Below, piece after piece: positions 27,680-37,691 of a stretch of DNA of 64,000 nucleotides (positions are counted from its first letter, which is position 1; each line of letters opens with the position of its first letter). Below the pieces are notes generated by a model. The model was not told where the DNA came from. It saw only the letters and a program-made list of their open reading frames with translations, and made no database searches. The stretch lies in NCBI RefSeq assembly GCF_023503965.1, contig NZ_CP097298.1:3016501-3080500 (forward strand), in the 5' to 3' direction. A program made the translations under genes and the position numbers. This DNA comes from Brevundimonas albigilva. Lineage in GTDB: Bacteria > Pseudomonadota > Alphaproteobacteria > Caulobacterales > Caulobacteraceae.

Positions 27680-30160
27680 ATGATCCGCGGACTGATGACG
27701 GCGACGGCGCTGGCCCTTGTGCTGGCGACCGGCGCGACGGGGCCGGCCCCGGCGGCGACGGCGCCGGCCCCTGCGGCGTCGGAACAGCGGACGGACGGCC
27801 TGTTTCCCCTGATCGTCGATGCGGACGAGGGCGCGGTGAAGATCGAACTGCCTGCGCCGGGCGCGGACGGCGTCATGGCCCGGGTGATCCACTTCACCAC
27901 CCTGAGGACAGGGGTCGGATCGGCGGTGACGGGCCTGGACCGGGCCCAGATCGGGCCGACGCACATCCTTGTGTTCCGCAGGATGGGCGACCGGGTGGTC
28001 ATCGAATACGAGAACCCGACCTATCGCGCCGAGGCCGGGTCTGGCGACGAGCAGGCCGCCGCGCGCGACGCCTTCCTGCGCTCGGTCGTCTGGTCCGGCC
28101 CGATCGACCGCCGCACCGAGGACGGCGGCGCCGTGGTCGACATCGGCAAGTTCCTGACCTGGGACTCCACCGGCATCGCCGCCGCGCTGAAGCAGGCGGG
28201 GCAGGGCGCCTTCAAGCCCGTCGCTGACCTGAGCCTGGTCGACGCCTCGGCCGCGCGTGTGTTCCCGGAGAACCTGGAACTGGAGGCGCTGCTGACCTTC
28301 TCGTCCGACGATGCGGGGCGCGAGGTGTCGCGGATCGCGCCCGACGGCCGGCTGGTCAGCTTCGCCGTGCACCACAGCTTCGTCAAACTGCCGGACGCCG
28401 GATACGAGGTCCGGCCTTTCGATCCCCGCACGGGGGCGATGAACCAGGTGGTGCACGACTTCTCGGCCCCTCTGGACGCGCCCATCGCCCGGCGACTGGC
28501 CGCGCGCTTCCGCCTGGAGAAGACCGATCCCGCCGCCGCGCGGTCGACGGTCAGGCAGCCCATCGTCTTCTATGTCGACCGCGCGGCGCCCGAGCCGATC
28601 CGTTCGGCCCTGGTGGAGGGCGCCTCCTGGTGGGGCGAGGCGTTCGACCGCGCAGGCTTCATCGACGCCTATCGCGTCGAGGTCCTGCCGGAAGGCGTCG
28701 ATCCGATGGACGCCCGCTACAACGTCATCAACTGGGTCAACCGGGCGACGCGCAGCTGGTCCTACGGCCAGAGCGTGATCGATCCCCGCACGGGCGAGAT
28801 CGTCAAGGGATCGGTCTTGCTGGGCTCGCTGCGCGTGCGCCAGGACATGATGATCCTGGAAGGCCTGGCCGGAGCGGCCCAGACCGGAAGCGGCGCCCAG
28901 GACGACGCCCAGCGCATCGCCCTGGCCCGCATTCGCCAGCTGGCGGCGCACGAGGTCGGCCACGCCATCGGCCTGATGCACAACTTCGCCGCCTCCACCC
29001 AGGACCGGGCCTCGGTGATGGACTATCCGACGCCGCGCATCGCCATCGGGCCGGACCAGACGCTGGACTTCTCGGACGCCTACGCGGTGGGCATGGGGGC
29101 GTGGGACGATTTCGCGATCGACTGGCTGTACGCGCCGGCCGACGCCGCGACCCTGGACCGCAAGGCCAGGGAAGGGGCCGCACGCCTGCGGTTCGTGTCC
29201 GACGCCGACGCGCGAAACGCCTGGGACGGCCAGCCGTGGGGCAGCCTGTGGGACGAGGGGGCGGATCCGGTGCAGGCGCTGGGCCACGCGATGCAGGTGC
29301 GGCGCATCGCCCTGTCGCGCTTCGGCCTGAACGTCCTGCCGGCCGGGTCGGCGGTGAACGACCTGCGCCGCCGCCTGGTCCCCATCTACCTGTTCCACCG
29401 TTATCAGGTGGATGCGGCCGCCAAGCTGATCGGCGGTGTCGACTATGGCTTTCCCATCGTGGGCGACGGCCGCGAGAGCGCCGCGCCGGTGTCGGCCGAG
29501 CGCCAGTCCCAGGCGCTGGAGGCGCTGCTGACGACGCTGGATCCCGCGGCCCTGACCCTGCCGGTTCCGCTGCTGGATCTGCTGGCCGCCCAGCAGTCCG
29601 GCGATACGGACGTCCAGCACCAGATCGAGGTCTTCCCCGCCGACACGGGCCGCGGGTTCGACGCGGGGGCCGCCGCCGACGTGGCCGCCGAGGTCACCCT
29701 GTCGGCCCTGTTCGCGCGCGAGCGGGTCAATCGCCTGATCGAGGCGACCGCGCGCGATCCCGGCGCCTTGGGACTGCCGCAGGTTCTGGCGCGGACGTCG
29801 GCCGTCGTCTTCGCCCCGGCCGAGGGGCGGCCGTCCGAGGCGGCGCGGCGTGTGCAGGCGCGCTATGTGCTGACGCTGGCGGAGCTGAGGCGCGGCGGCG
29901 GCCTGTCCACCACCGCCGCCGCCCTGATCGACCAGGACCTGGCGACGACGGGCCAGAGGCTGCGCGGCTCGCGCGCCGCCGATCCGGTGCAGCGGGCGCA
30001 CGATCGCTGGCTGGGCGCGCTGCTGGCGGATCGCGAGCGGCTGGAGCAGATGTTGAAGGATCGCCGCCACCCCGTCGCCGTGCCGCCGGGAAGCCCCATC
30101 GGCGATCAGGATTGCTGGCTGTGCGCCGCAAGCGCGGTCACGACCGTTGACGCCCGGTGA
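27680..30160 (+). CDS. Secreted zinc-dependent metalloprotease (DUF5117/DUF4953-type)
   Basis: 826 aa. Signal peptide of about 27 residues (LALVLATGATGPAPA). The zinc site HEVGHAIGLMHNF has H424, E425 and H428, with a further ligand downstream as in metzincins. N-terminal beta-rich regions and a long C-terminal region match large zinc-dependent proteases of unknown substrate found in Caulobacter and Sphingomonas. ATG at 27680 follows GAGGGGG; the longer upstream frame is not used. The C-terminal codons contain the -35 of the rpsM promoter. Confidence 0.88.
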   Translation: MIRGLMTATALALVLATGATGPAPAATAPAPAASEQRTDGLFPLIVDADEGAVKIELPAPGADGVMARVIHFTTLRTGVGSAVTGLDRAQIGPTHILVFRRMGDRVVIEYENPTYRAEAGSGDEQAAARDAFLRSVVWSGPIDRRTEDGGAVVDIGKFLTWDSTGIAAALKQAGQGAFKPVADLSLVDASAARVFPENLELEALLTFSSDDAGREVSRIAPDGRLVSFAVHHSFVKLPDAGYEVRPFDPRTGAMNQVVHDFSAPLDAPIARRLAARFRLEKTDPAAARSTVRQPIVFYVDRAAPEPIRSALVEGASWWGEAFDRAGFIDAYRVEVLPEGVDPMDARYNVINWVNRATRSWSYGQSVIDPRTGEIVKGSVLLGSLRVRQDMMILEGLAGAAQTGSGAQDDAQRIALARIRQLAAHEVGHAIGLMHNFAASTQDRASVMDYPTPRIAIGPDQTLDFSDAYAVGMGAWDDFAIDWLYAPADAATLDRKAREGAARLRFVSDADARNAWDGQPWGSLWDEGADPVQALGHAMQVRRIALSRFGLNVLPAGSAVNDLRRRLVPIYLFHRYQVDAAAKLIGGVDYGFPIVGDGRESAAPVSAERQSQALEALLTTLDPAALTLPVPLLDLLAAQQSGDTDVQHQIEVFPADTGRGFDAGAAADVAAEVTLSALFARERVNRLIEATARDPGALGLPQVLARTSAVVFAPAEGRPSEAARRVQARYVLTLAELRRGGGLSTTAAALIDQDLATTGQRLRGSRAADPVQRAHDRWLGALLADRERLEQMLKDRRHPVAVPPGSPIGDQDCWLCAASAVTTVDAR

Positions 30161-30174
30161 ATCATCTGTATAAG
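30147..30174 (+). promoter_or_regulatory. Promoter of the alpha ribosomal operon (rpsM)
   Basis: TTGACG (30147-30152) and TATAAG (30169-30174), spacer 16 bases. The -35 overlaps the last codons of the metalloprotease gene. This would let rpsM-rpsK-rpoA-rplQ be transcribed independently of the inserted genes. Confidence 0.65.
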
Positions 30175-30224
30175 GGCGCCTTCCCGCGAAGGGCGCCACG
30201 CTCCTGGTCTGTTGACCGGAGCGT
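30174..30224 (+). other. Two hairpins in the rpsM leader
   Basis: Hairpin 1: GGCGCCTTC / GAAGGGCGCC (30175-30197, one bulged G). Hairpin 2: ACGCTCC-GGTC / GACC-GGAGCGT (30198-30224, loop TGTT, one bulged T) followed by TTT. The second could act as attenuator or as terminator of upstream readthrough. Confidence 0.5.
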
Positions 30225-30260
30225 TTGTTGCGTCTGACTAACGCGTATCTGGAGAATTTC

Positions 30261-30629
30261 GTGGCCCGTATCGCTGGCGTCAATATCCCGACCAACAAGC
30301 GCGTTGAAATCGCGCTTCAGTACATCCACGGCATCGGCCCCGCCGCCGCCAAGGACATCACCGAAAAGGTCGGCATCGAGCCGGCGCGTCGCGTGAACCA
30401 GCTGACGGACGCCGAAGTCCTGCAGATCCGCGAGACCATCGACAAGGATCACACCGTCGAGGGCGACCTGCGCCGCGAGACGTCGATGAACATCAAGCGT
30501 CTGATGGACCTGGCCTGCTATCGCGGCCTGCGTCACCGCAAGGGCCTGCCGGTCCGCGGTCAGCGCACGCACACCAACGCCCGCACCCGCAAGGGTCCGG
30601 CCAAGCCGATCGCCGGCAAGAAGAAGTAA
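30261..30629 (+). CDS. rpsM: 30S ribosomal protein S13
   Basis: 122 aa. The GTG at 30261 begins (M)[27 protein letters not shown] lies just upstream. Twelve extra in-frame codons before it are not family-like. The Lys-rich tail contacts P-site tRNA. First gene of the alpha operon. Confidence 0.97.
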   Translation: MARIAGVNIPTNKRVEIALQYIHGIGPAAAKDITEKVGIEPARRVNQLTDAEVLQIRETIDKDHTVEGDLRRETSMNIKRLMDLACYRGLRHRKGLPVRGQRTHTNARTRKGPAKPIAGKKK

Positions 30630-30644
30630 GAAAGGGCTGATCCG

Positions 30645-31034
30645 ATGGCTAAGGAACCGGGTCGCGTAAAGCGCCGCGAACGCAAGAACATCACCTCGGG
30701 CGTCGCCCACGTGAACGCCAGCTTCAACAACACCATGGTGACCATCACCGACGCGCAAGGGAATGCGATTTCCTGGTCGTCGGCCGGCCACATGGGCTTC
30801 AAGGGTTCGCGCAAGTCGACCCCGTATGCGGCCCAGATGGCGGCGGAAGACGCCGGCAAGAAGGCCCAGGAGCACGGCCTGAAGACGCTGGAAGTCAACG
30901 TTTCGGGTCCGGGTTCCGGCCGTGAATCGGCCCTGCGCGCCCTGCAGGCCGTCGGCCTGACGATCACCACCATCCGTGACGTCACCCCGATGCCGCACAA
31001 CGGCTGCCGTCCGCCCAAGCGCCGCCGCGTCTAA
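30645..31034 (+). CDS. rpsK: 30S ribosomal protein S11
   Basis: 129 aa with [17 protein letters not shown] and the C-terminal block [19 protein letters not shown]. Platform protein near the mRNA exit. Typical. Confidence 0.98.
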   Translation: MAKEPGRVKRRERKNITSGVAHVNASFNNTMVTITDAQGNAISWSSAGHMGFKGSRKSTPYAAQMAAEDAGKKAQEHGLKTLEVNVSGPGSGRESALRALQAVGLTITTIRDVTPMPHNGCRPPKRRRV

Positions 31035-31129
31035 GACGCGACGCCGACGGAAAGCACCCCCATCTCCGTCGGTTCCACCATGGCCTCGTCGACAAGGCCG
31101 GAACCGACGAAACCCGTTCGAGGGACCAA

Positions 31130-32149
31130 ATGATCGAAAGAAACTGGCAAGAGCTGATCCGTCCCGAGAAGCCGCAGATCGAGACCGGTTCCGACGCCCA
31201 GCGCAAGGCGCGTCTGGTGGCTGAGCCTCTGGAGCGCGGTTTCGGCGTGACGCTCGGCAACGCCCTGCGCCGCGTGCTGCTGTCCTCGCTGCAAGGCGCG
31301 GCGGTGACGGCCATCCAGATCGACGGCGTCGTTCACGAATTCTCGTCGCTGGAAGGCGTCCGTGAGGACGTCGTGGACATCGTTCTGAACATCAAGCAAC
31401 TGGCCCTTCGCATGCATGCCGAAGGTCCCAAGCGCATGACCCTGCGCGCCACGGGCCCCGGCCCGGTGACCGCCGGCCAGATCGACGTTCCGGCCGACAT
31501 CGAGGTTCTGAACCCCGACCATGTCATCTGCACGCTGGACGACGGCGCGTCCGTCCGCATGGAACTGACCGTCCAGAACGGCAAGGGCTATGTCGCGGCC
31601 GAGTTCAACCGTCCGGAAGACGCGCCGATCGGCCTGATCGCCGTCGACGCCCTGTATTCGCCGGTGAAGCGCGTCGCCTATCGCGTCGAGCCGACCCGCC
31701 AGGGCCAGTCGCTGGACTATGACAAGCTGCTGCTGGAAGTTGAGACCAACGGCGCCGTGTCGCCTGTGGACGCCGTGGCCTACGCCGCGCGCATCCTGCA
31801 GGACCAGCTGCAGATCTTCATCACCTTCGAGGAACCGACCAAGGCGGTCGAGGCTTCGGAAGGCAAGCCGGACCTGCCGTTCAACCCGGCCCTGCTGAAG
31901 AAGGTCGACGAGCTGGAACTGTCGGTCCGCTCGGCCAACTGCCTGAAGAACGACAACATCGTCTACATCGGCGACCTGATCCAGAAGACCGAGGGCGAAA
32001 TGCTTCGCACCCCGAACTTCGGCCGCAAGTCGCTGAACGAGATCAAGGAAGTGCTGGCGACCATGGGCCTCAGCCTCGGCATGGACGTGCCGAACTGGCC
32101 GCCGGAAAACATCGAAGACCTGGCCAAGAAGTTCGACGACCAGATCTGA
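31130..32149 (+). CDS. rpoA: RNA polymerase alpha subunit
   Basis: 339 aa. N-terminal dimerisation domain ([24 protein letters not shown] in part), linker near residues 235-255, and C-terminal domain with [16 protein letters not shown] and [13 protein letters not shown] that contacts UP elements and activators. Full length for alphaproteobacteria. Confidence 0.98.
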   Translation: MIERNWQELIRPEKPQIETGSDAQRKARLVAEPLERGFGVTLGNALRRVLLSSLQGAAVTAIQIDGVVHEFSSLEGVREDVVDIVLNIKQLALRMHAEGPKRMTLRATGPGPVTAGQIDVPADIEVLNPDHVICTLDDGASVRMELTVQNGKGYVAAEFNRPEDAPIGLIAVDALYSPVKRVAYRVEPTRQGQSLDYDKLLLEVETNGAVSPVDAVAYAARILQDQLQIFITFEEPTKAVEASEGKPDLPFNPALLKKVDELELSVRSANCLKNDNIVYIGDLIQKTEGEMLRTPNFGRKSLNEIKEVLATMGLSLGMDVPNWPPENIEDLAKKFDDQI

Positions 32150-32257
32150 GTTCAACCCTCCGCCCGTCTCCCGCTGGGAGAGAGTCGGGGCGGTTAGAAG
32201 GATACGGGCCTAGGTCTCCTCAAGGGAGATACCGGGACCGGAGTAGGAGAGACCACG

Positions 32258-32674
32258 ATGCGCCACGGCGCCGCCTATCGTAAGCTCGGTCGCACGACCA
32301 GCCACCGCACCGCGATGTTCGCCAACATGGCCGCTTCGCTGATCAAGCACGAGCAGATCACCACGACCCTGCCCAAGGCGAAGGAACTGCGTCCCTTCGT
32401 CGAGAAGCTGGTCACGCTCGGCAAGAAGGGCGACCTTCACGCCCGTCGTCAGGCCATCAGCCAGGTCCGCGACGTGACCCAGGTCGGCAAGCTGTTCGAG
32501 ACCCTGGCTCCGCGCTATTCCGAGCGCAACGGCGGCTACATCCGCATCATGAAGGCCGGCTTCCGTCACGGCGACAACGCCCCGATGGCCGTGATCGAGT
32601 TCGTCGATCGTGACGTCGAGGCCAAGGGCAAGGACTCCGGTCCGGTCCTGTCGTTCGACGACGGCGAGGAATAA
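32258..32674 (+). CDS. rplQ: 50S ribosomal protein L17
   Basis: 138 aa, [24 protein letters not shown], plus a short acidic C-terminal tail (SFDDGEE). It lies near the tunnel exit. It is last in the alpha operon; the 108-base gap before it contains a C/G-rich hairpin. A strong terminator follows. Confidence 0.98.
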   Translation: MRHGAAYRKLGRTTSHRTAMFANMAASLIKHEQITTTLPKAKELRPFVEKLVTLGKKGDLHARRQAISQVRDVTQVGKLFETLAPRYSERNGGYIRIMKAGFRHGDNAPMAVIEFVDRDVEAKGKDSGPVLSFDDGEE

Positions 32675-32702
32675 GGGTCGACCCGTTCGAACCCAGACGC
32701 CG

Positions 32703-32740
32703 AAAGGGCGGTCGGAGCGATCCGGCCGCCCTTTTTCTTT
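32703..32740 (+). terminator. Intrinsic terminator of the ribosomal operon
   Basis: 13-bp stem AAAGGGCGGTCGG / CCGGCCGCCCTTT (one G-U), loop AGCGAT, then TTTTT-C-TTT. Confidence 0.9.
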
Positions 32741-32755
32741 GGCGCGGGCTGGGCC

Positions 32756-33238
32756 ATGAAGCACGCCATGAACGCCGAGAGCCCCGTCCATATCGTCGAT
32801 TACCATCCCCGGCACGCCGCAGCCTGGGCGCAACTGAACCAAGCCTGGCTGGCGGAAGGCGGCTTTGCGATCGAGGCGAAGGACCGGCGATCGATCGACG
32901 ATCCGGAAGGCGTCTTCCTGGTCCCCGGCGGCCGCATCTTCATCGCCGAACGGGACGGCGCGGCGGTCGGCTGTTGCGCCCTGATCCGGCTGGAGGACGG
33001 TTTCGAGGTGTCGAAGATGACCGTCACGCCGGCCGCGCGGGGACGGGGACTGGCGCGGCGGCTGCTTGACGCCTGCGAGGCGGCGGCGCGGCAGACGCAG
33101 GCGAAGCGGCTATATCTGGAAACCAACAGCGGCCTGGCGCCTGCGATCGCCCTGTACGAAAGCGTCGGTTTCATCCACCTGCCGGCGCGGCCCACGCCCT
33201 ATGCGCGGGCCGACGTCTTCATGGAAAAGCGGCTCTAG
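32756..33238 (+). CDS. GNAT-family N-acetyltransferase
   Basis: 160 aa, single GNAT domain. Acetyl-CoA binding motif A is visible as EVSKMTVTPAARGRGLARRLLDAC, followed by LYLETNSGLAPAIALYESVGF. The pattern with LETN is shared with small-molecule or amino-acid acetyltransferases; the substrate is unknown. It begins just beyond the ribosomal terminator and converges on the ABC permease gene (2-base gap). Confidence 0.9.
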   Translation: MKHAMNAESPVHIVDYHPRHAAAWAQLNQAWLAEGGFAIEAKDRRSIDDPEGVFLVPGGRIFIAERDGAAVGCCALIRLEDGFEVSKMTVTPAARGRGLARRLLDACEAAARQTQAKRLYLETNSGLAPAIALYESVGFIHLPARPTPYARADVFMEKRL

Positions 33239-33240
33239 GC

Positions 33241-34090
33241 CTATTCCTTGGACAGGTCCTGGCGCTGGAACCAGACGATGGCGCCGACCAGGGGGGCCAG
33301 GGTCCAGGACACCAGACCCAACACGCCCTTGGCGAGCGCCTGGGGCGGCAGGTCCCCGGCGGCCGCACCGCCCAGGATGACGGCCTTCAGCAGATCGGCG
33401 GCCATGCCGGGCGTCAAGAGCGGCGTCAGCCAGCCATCGGGCGAAACGCCCATGGACGCCAGCAGCTTGGGCAGGAAGAACTGGCCGACCCCGACGACCA
33501 GCGGCACGAACAGGGCCGCCAACAGCGAGCGGGTCGTCACCGCCGCCAGAAGGCCCAGCATGACGAACTGGACGATGCGGCCCCAGCCCAACAGGGTCAG
33601 CCACGCCAGGTCGGCCGTCTGGGCGCCCGTCAGGCTGAACGTCAGGGCGCGTTCGAACACCACCGCCTTGACCAAGTTGGAGGCGATGTCGCCGATCAGC
33701 ACCGCGATCGTCGCGGCGATGGTCAGACCGACCACCACCACGACCTTGCCCAGCAACAGGTTGGGCCGGCGGTTGCGGGCCGTGGTCAGACGCCACGTCT
33801 CCCAGCGATAGTCGCCGGCGAAGACCGTGGCCGCGCCGATCAGCACGAACATCAGCACCGCCGGATTGGCGAACTCGGCCGCGCTGGCGACAAGGCCCGC
33901 GCCCAGGTCCAGCGGAGCGCTGTTCAGCCCCAGCTCGGGCGGCAGCTTGCCGGCAAGCTTGGCCTCGTTGACCTTGGCGAAGATGAAGGTCGCGGCCGAA
34001 ATCAGCAGGCCGACGACCGGCACGAACAGCAGGCTCCAGAACAGGGCCGTGCGGTTCTTGGACAGGCGATAGGATTCGGCGCGGATCGCA

Positions 34091-34101
<11 letters not shown>
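33241..34101 (-). CDS. ABC transporter permease (ABC-2 type)
   Basis: 286 aa with about six membrane helices: TM1 LFWSLLFVPVVGLLISAATFIF, others around residues 70-95, 115-140, 165-200 and 255-275. A cytoplasmic N-terminus precedes TM1. It overlaps the upstream ATPase gene by 11 bases, so the pair is translationally coupled. Such pairs export lipids, drugs or peptides; cargo not determinable. Confidence 0.88.
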
Positions 34102-35017
<916 letters not shown>

Positions 35018-35140
35018 GCCGTCGAGCTTGGCCCGCGAACGCCGATCTCACAAGGCTTTGCGACGCTGTCCCCGATTAAGTTTGGGCAATGATCGGCGCG
35101 CGCCGAACGCGTCCTTCAGGCCGGTCGGCGGCGAGCGCGC

Positions 35141-36520
35141 TCAGTTCGGACGTATGACCATGCAGGTCACCCGACGTTCGGCCAGGGCGTCGCAGGCGGC
35201 CTTGGCGCCGACTTCCGTCAATCCGACGAAGCGCGACCGATACCATTCGCCCGCCGCCTGGACGTTGCGCTCGGCGCCGGCGAACTGGGACCGGAAGCGG
35301 CGGTGCACCTCGGTCAGCCAGTCGTTGGCGATCTTCTCCTCGCGGAAGGCGCCGACCTGGACCGCCCAACCGCCCGAGGACGCCCGCGCCGGCTCGCGCG
35401 AGGGCGGCGGCGCCGAAAGACGGCTTCCGGCCGTGGCGTTCAGCGCCGCGGTCAGGGTTTGCGGCCGGGAAGCCGCGACGCGCTCGGACGGGGAGGGGGC
35501 GACCCGCGTCGGCAGGGCCGCCGGCGCCGGCGCGGCGGTGTAGGAAACCTGGGTCGCCTCTCCGCCGATGTCGGCGTCCTCGGCCACAGAGGCGTAGGCG
35601 ACCGGGGCGTTCGGAGACAGGTCGCCGCCGACGCCGAAGCCGCGCTGCTCGAAGAACAACTGCGCCACCTGAATGGCCTCGCCCTGGGCGCGGCGGCGCT
35701 CGACCTCGAAGCCGGTGTCCATCAGTTCCGCGACATGGGCGTTGCGGCTGGCGGTGGAGCGTCCCCCCAGCACGATGGTGATCAGCCGCTTGCCGTCCCG
35801 CACGGCCGAGGCGGCCAGGTTGTAGCCCGAGGCGTTGGTGTAGCCGGTCTTCATGCCGTCGTAGCCGTTTCCGGTCGCCAGCAGGCCGTTGGTGTTGCGA
35901 TAGTCGCGGCCGTTGTAGGCCCAGTCGTGCAGGCCGAAATAGCTGTAGTACTGGGGAAAGTCGCGCATGATGGCCCGCGCCAGGATGGCCTGGTCCCGCG
36001 CCGAGGTCAGTTGGCGGGCGTCCGGCAGACCGTTGGCGGTGACATAGCGCGTCTGGGTCATGCCCAACTGCTCGGCCTTCAGCGTCATCATGTTGGTGAA
36101 GCGGGCCTCGGAGCCGCCGATGTGTTCGCCGATGGCGACGGCCATGTCGTTGGCCGACCGGACGGCCGTGGCGCGCATGGCGTTGTCCAGGGTGATGGTC
36201 TGGCCGGCGGCCAGCCCCAGCTTGGACGGCGGTTGCGACGCCGCGCGCGGCGAGATGGTCAGCACGTCGGTCAGGTGGACCCGGCCCTCGTTCAACGCCT
36301 CGAACGTCAGATAGAGGGTCATCATCTTCGTCAGCGACGCGGGATAGCGGCGGCTGTCGGCGTGGCGGGCGAAAAGCACTTCGCCGGTCTCGGCGTCGAC
36401 GACGATGGCCGCGTAGCGGGTGTTCTCTTGCGCCAGGGTGGGCTGGGCCGCGCCCAGCCAGAGCACCGTCAAGGCCAGGACGGCGAGGAGGCTGCGACGG
36501 AGAACTTCAATCATAAGCAT
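35141..36520 (-). CDS. D-alanyl-D-alanine carboxypeptidase with C-terminal SPOR domain
   Basis: 459 aa, low-molecular-weight penicillin-binding protein. Signal peptide (residues 1-30). Active-site motifs: SLTK (S62, K65), SAN (S122-N124), KTG (K224-G226). After a Pro/Ala-rich linker the last 75 residues (GGWAVQVGAFREEKIANDWL...) form a SPOR domain, which binds septal peptidoglycan lacking stem peptides. It trims pentapeptides and is probably recruited to the division site. Start ATG at 36520; a second ATG at 36514 is possible. Confidence 0.95.
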   Translation of the reverse strand: MLMIEVLRRSLLAVLALTVLWLGAAQPTLAQENTRYAAIVVDAETGEVLFARHADSRRYPASLTKMMTLYLTFEALNEGRVHLTDVLTISPRAASQPPSKLGLAAGQTITLDNAMRATAVRSANDMAVAIGEHIGGSEARFTNMMTLKAEQLGMTQTRYVTANGLPDARQLTSARDQAILARAIMRDFPQYYSYFGLHDWAYNGRDYRNTNGLLATGNGYDGMKTGYTNASGYNLAASAVRDGKRLITIVLGGRSTASRNAHVAELMDTGFEVERRRAQGEAIQVAQLFFEQRGFGVGGDLSPNAPVAYASVAEDADIGGEATQVSYTAAPAPAALPTRVAPSPSERVAASRPQTLTAALNATAGSRLSAPPPSREPARASSGGWAVQVGAFREEKIANDWLTEVHRRFRSQFAGAERNVQAAGEWYRSRFVGLTEVGAKAACDALAERRVTCMVIRPN

Positions 36521-36657
36521 ACGCCCTCGGTAAGCAGGGTTTGCGGCAGGCCCCCAGCCGACGCGTCGAGGAGGCTAGCATAGCCCGCCGGGGTTTCATG
36601 GTGGTTAACCGACCGTCAACGGGAATTTGAAGCCTCGACAAGGTTATCAGCGATCAT

Positions 36658-36674
36658 ATTGTGCGGCGCACAAT
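36658..36674. promoter_or_regulatory. Perfect palindrome upstream of the phasin promoter
   Basis: ATTGTGC-GGC-GCACAAT, 7-bp arms, ending 6 bases before the -35. The TGC-N3-GCA core resembles sites described for PhaR, the PHB-responsive repressor of phasin genes. Identity of the regulator is inference. Confidence 0.5.
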
Positions 36675-36680
36675 TTTTCA

Positions 36681-36709
36681 TTGACCGCACTTCGCACTTG
36701 CAGCATAAG
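36681..36709 (+). promoter_or_regulatory. Promoter of the phasin gene
   Basis: TTGACC (36681-36686) and CATAAG (36704-36709) with a 17-base spacer, 60 bases before the start codon. Confidence 0.6.
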
Positions 36710-36768
36710 GCCGCCATCAGACTTCCGACGCCCGCGCCCCGACGGGCCTTACAGACGGAGACGAGACA

Positions 36769-37260
36769 ATGGCTGACACCGCTGAGACCGTGAAGAAGAC
36801 CGCCGACCAGGCGACCGCCGCCGCGACCTCGGCCGCCGCCAAGGCCAAGGCTCAGGCCGAGACCTTTCAGGCCGCCGGCGCCAACGCGTTTCGCGAAGGC
36901 ATCGACAAGTCGGTTGCGTCGATGGGCGAACTGAACGCGCACGGCAAGAAGAACCTGGACGCCCTGGTCGAGTCGGCCGCCGTGGCCCAGAAGGGCGCCG
37001 AGGCCCTGTCGCAACAGGCGATGGGCTTCGCCAAGGCTTCGTGGGAAGACGGCGTCGCCGCCAGCAAGGACCTGTCTGGCGCCCGTTCGGTGCAGGAGTT
37101 CTTCGAACTGCAAACCACCTGGGCCAAGAAGGCGATGGAACGCTACGTCGCCGAACTGTCCAAGACGAACGAGATCGTCACCACGACCGTCAAGGATAGC
37201 TTCAAGCCGATCAACGAGCGCGTGACCGCCTCGGTCGAGACCTTCCAGGCCGCGCGCTGA
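36769..37260 (+). CDS. Phasin family protein
   Basis: 163 aa, Ala/Lys-rich, almost entirely helical with amphipathic segments (residues 1-40 and 60-160); contains SVQEFFELQTTWAKKAMERYVAEL, typical of the phasin_2 domain. Phasins coat polyhydroxyalkanoate granules. No PHA synthase is in this window. Single-gene unit with its own promoter, operator-like palindrome and terminator. Confidence 0.9.
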   Translation: MADTAETVKKTADQATAAATSAAAKAKAQAETFQAAGANAFREGIDKSVASMGELNAHGKKNLDALVESAAVAQKGAEALSQQAMGFAKASWEDGVAASKDLSGARSVQEFFELQTTWAKKAMERYVAELSKTNEIVTTTVKDSFKPINERVTASVETFQAAR

Positions 37261-37285
37261 GCCTGATCCTCGATCGGATGACCAA

Positions 37286-37313
37286 GGCCCCGGCGGAATC
37301 GCCGGGGCCTTTT
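37286..37313 (+). terminator. Intrinsic terminator of the phasin gene
   Basis: Perfect 10-bp stem GGCCCCGGCG / CGCCGGGGCC, loop GAAT, then TTTT. The IS1595 element inserted inside its T tract; the target duplication starts at 37311. Confidence 0.9.
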
Positions 37314-37318
37314 CATTT
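37311..37318. repeat. Target-site duplication, left copy
   Basis: TTTCATTT, identical to 40061-40068 immediately beyond the right inverted repeat. Eight bases is the length known for IS1595-family insertion. Confidence 0.92.
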
Positions 37319-37341
37319 GGCGTATGCGTATTTGACAAACC
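37319..37341 (+). repeat. Left terminal inverted repeat of the IS1595-family element
   Basis: 23 bp beginning GGCGTATGCGTATTTGAC; matches the reverse complement of 40038-40060 at 22 of 23 positions. Confidence 0.93.
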
Positions 37342-37350
37342 TGTGGACCG

Positions 37351-37545
37351 CTAGTCGCGGTGGAGGCAGTGGTCGCAGAGGCTAACTTCGCCAATGTGGC
37401 CCTCATGTAGCGGGAACGACCGGCCACAATGGATGCACTCTGCTGTTGGGCCGACGCAACTCCTCGGCCTAACGTCTTTCGCCAGGTCCGCCGCCTTCCG
37501 TCGATCGGCCTCGGCCTCGCGCTCTTTGTCGCTAAACCCGCTCAC
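37351..37545 (-). CDS. Passenger gene: small zinc-ribbon-like protein
   Basis: 64 aa with two CxxC pairs (CIHCGRSF and CDHC) 21 residues apart in the second half, suggesting one structural zinc site; N-terminal half is charged. GTG start at 37545 overlaps the upstream stop (GTGA). It ends 10 bases from the left inverted repeat. Function unknown; possibly nucleic-acid or protein binding. Confidence 0.65.
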   Translation of the reverse strand: MSGFSDKEREAEADRRKAADLAKDVRPRSCVGPTAECIHCGRSFPLHEGHIGEVSLCDHCLHRD

Positions 37546-37691
37546 GGCTTTTTTTCGGCTTCCGGCTTCGGCGCGGTCGCTACCCGCCGCACCTTCTCTT
37601 CAAAGGCGGCTTCGTCCTCGTCGCACTCTAGCTCGCGCGCAAGTTCGCGGAACTTGTCCGCCTGGGTCTTGGGGTCAGCGTCGGGTCGCAC
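37542..37691 (-). CDS. Passenger gene: small conserved acidic protein
   Basis: 49 aa, helical and charged, with KFRELARELECDEDEAAFEEKVRRVA. Similar short proteins with this core are common as hypothetical genes in alphaproteobacteria and their phages. The GTG at 37691 follows GGTGG and overlaps the end of the DUF1828-type gene by 17 bases; a longer version from 37748 overlaps further and looks less natural. Function unknown. Confidence 0.6.
   Translation of the reverse strand: MRPDADPKTQADKFRELARELECDEDEAAFEEKVRRVATAPKPEAEKKP

Noticed and set aside
28630-30150. 506-codon same-strand frame inside the metalloprotease gene
   Set aside because: Shadow frame of a clear zinc protease; low-complexity Arg/Gly/Pro composition.
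36605-36619. CtrA box (TTAA-N7-TCAA) between dacF-like and phasin genes
   Set aside because: One mismatch from TTAA-N7-TTAA and no CtrA-linked gene beside it; too weak to annotate.
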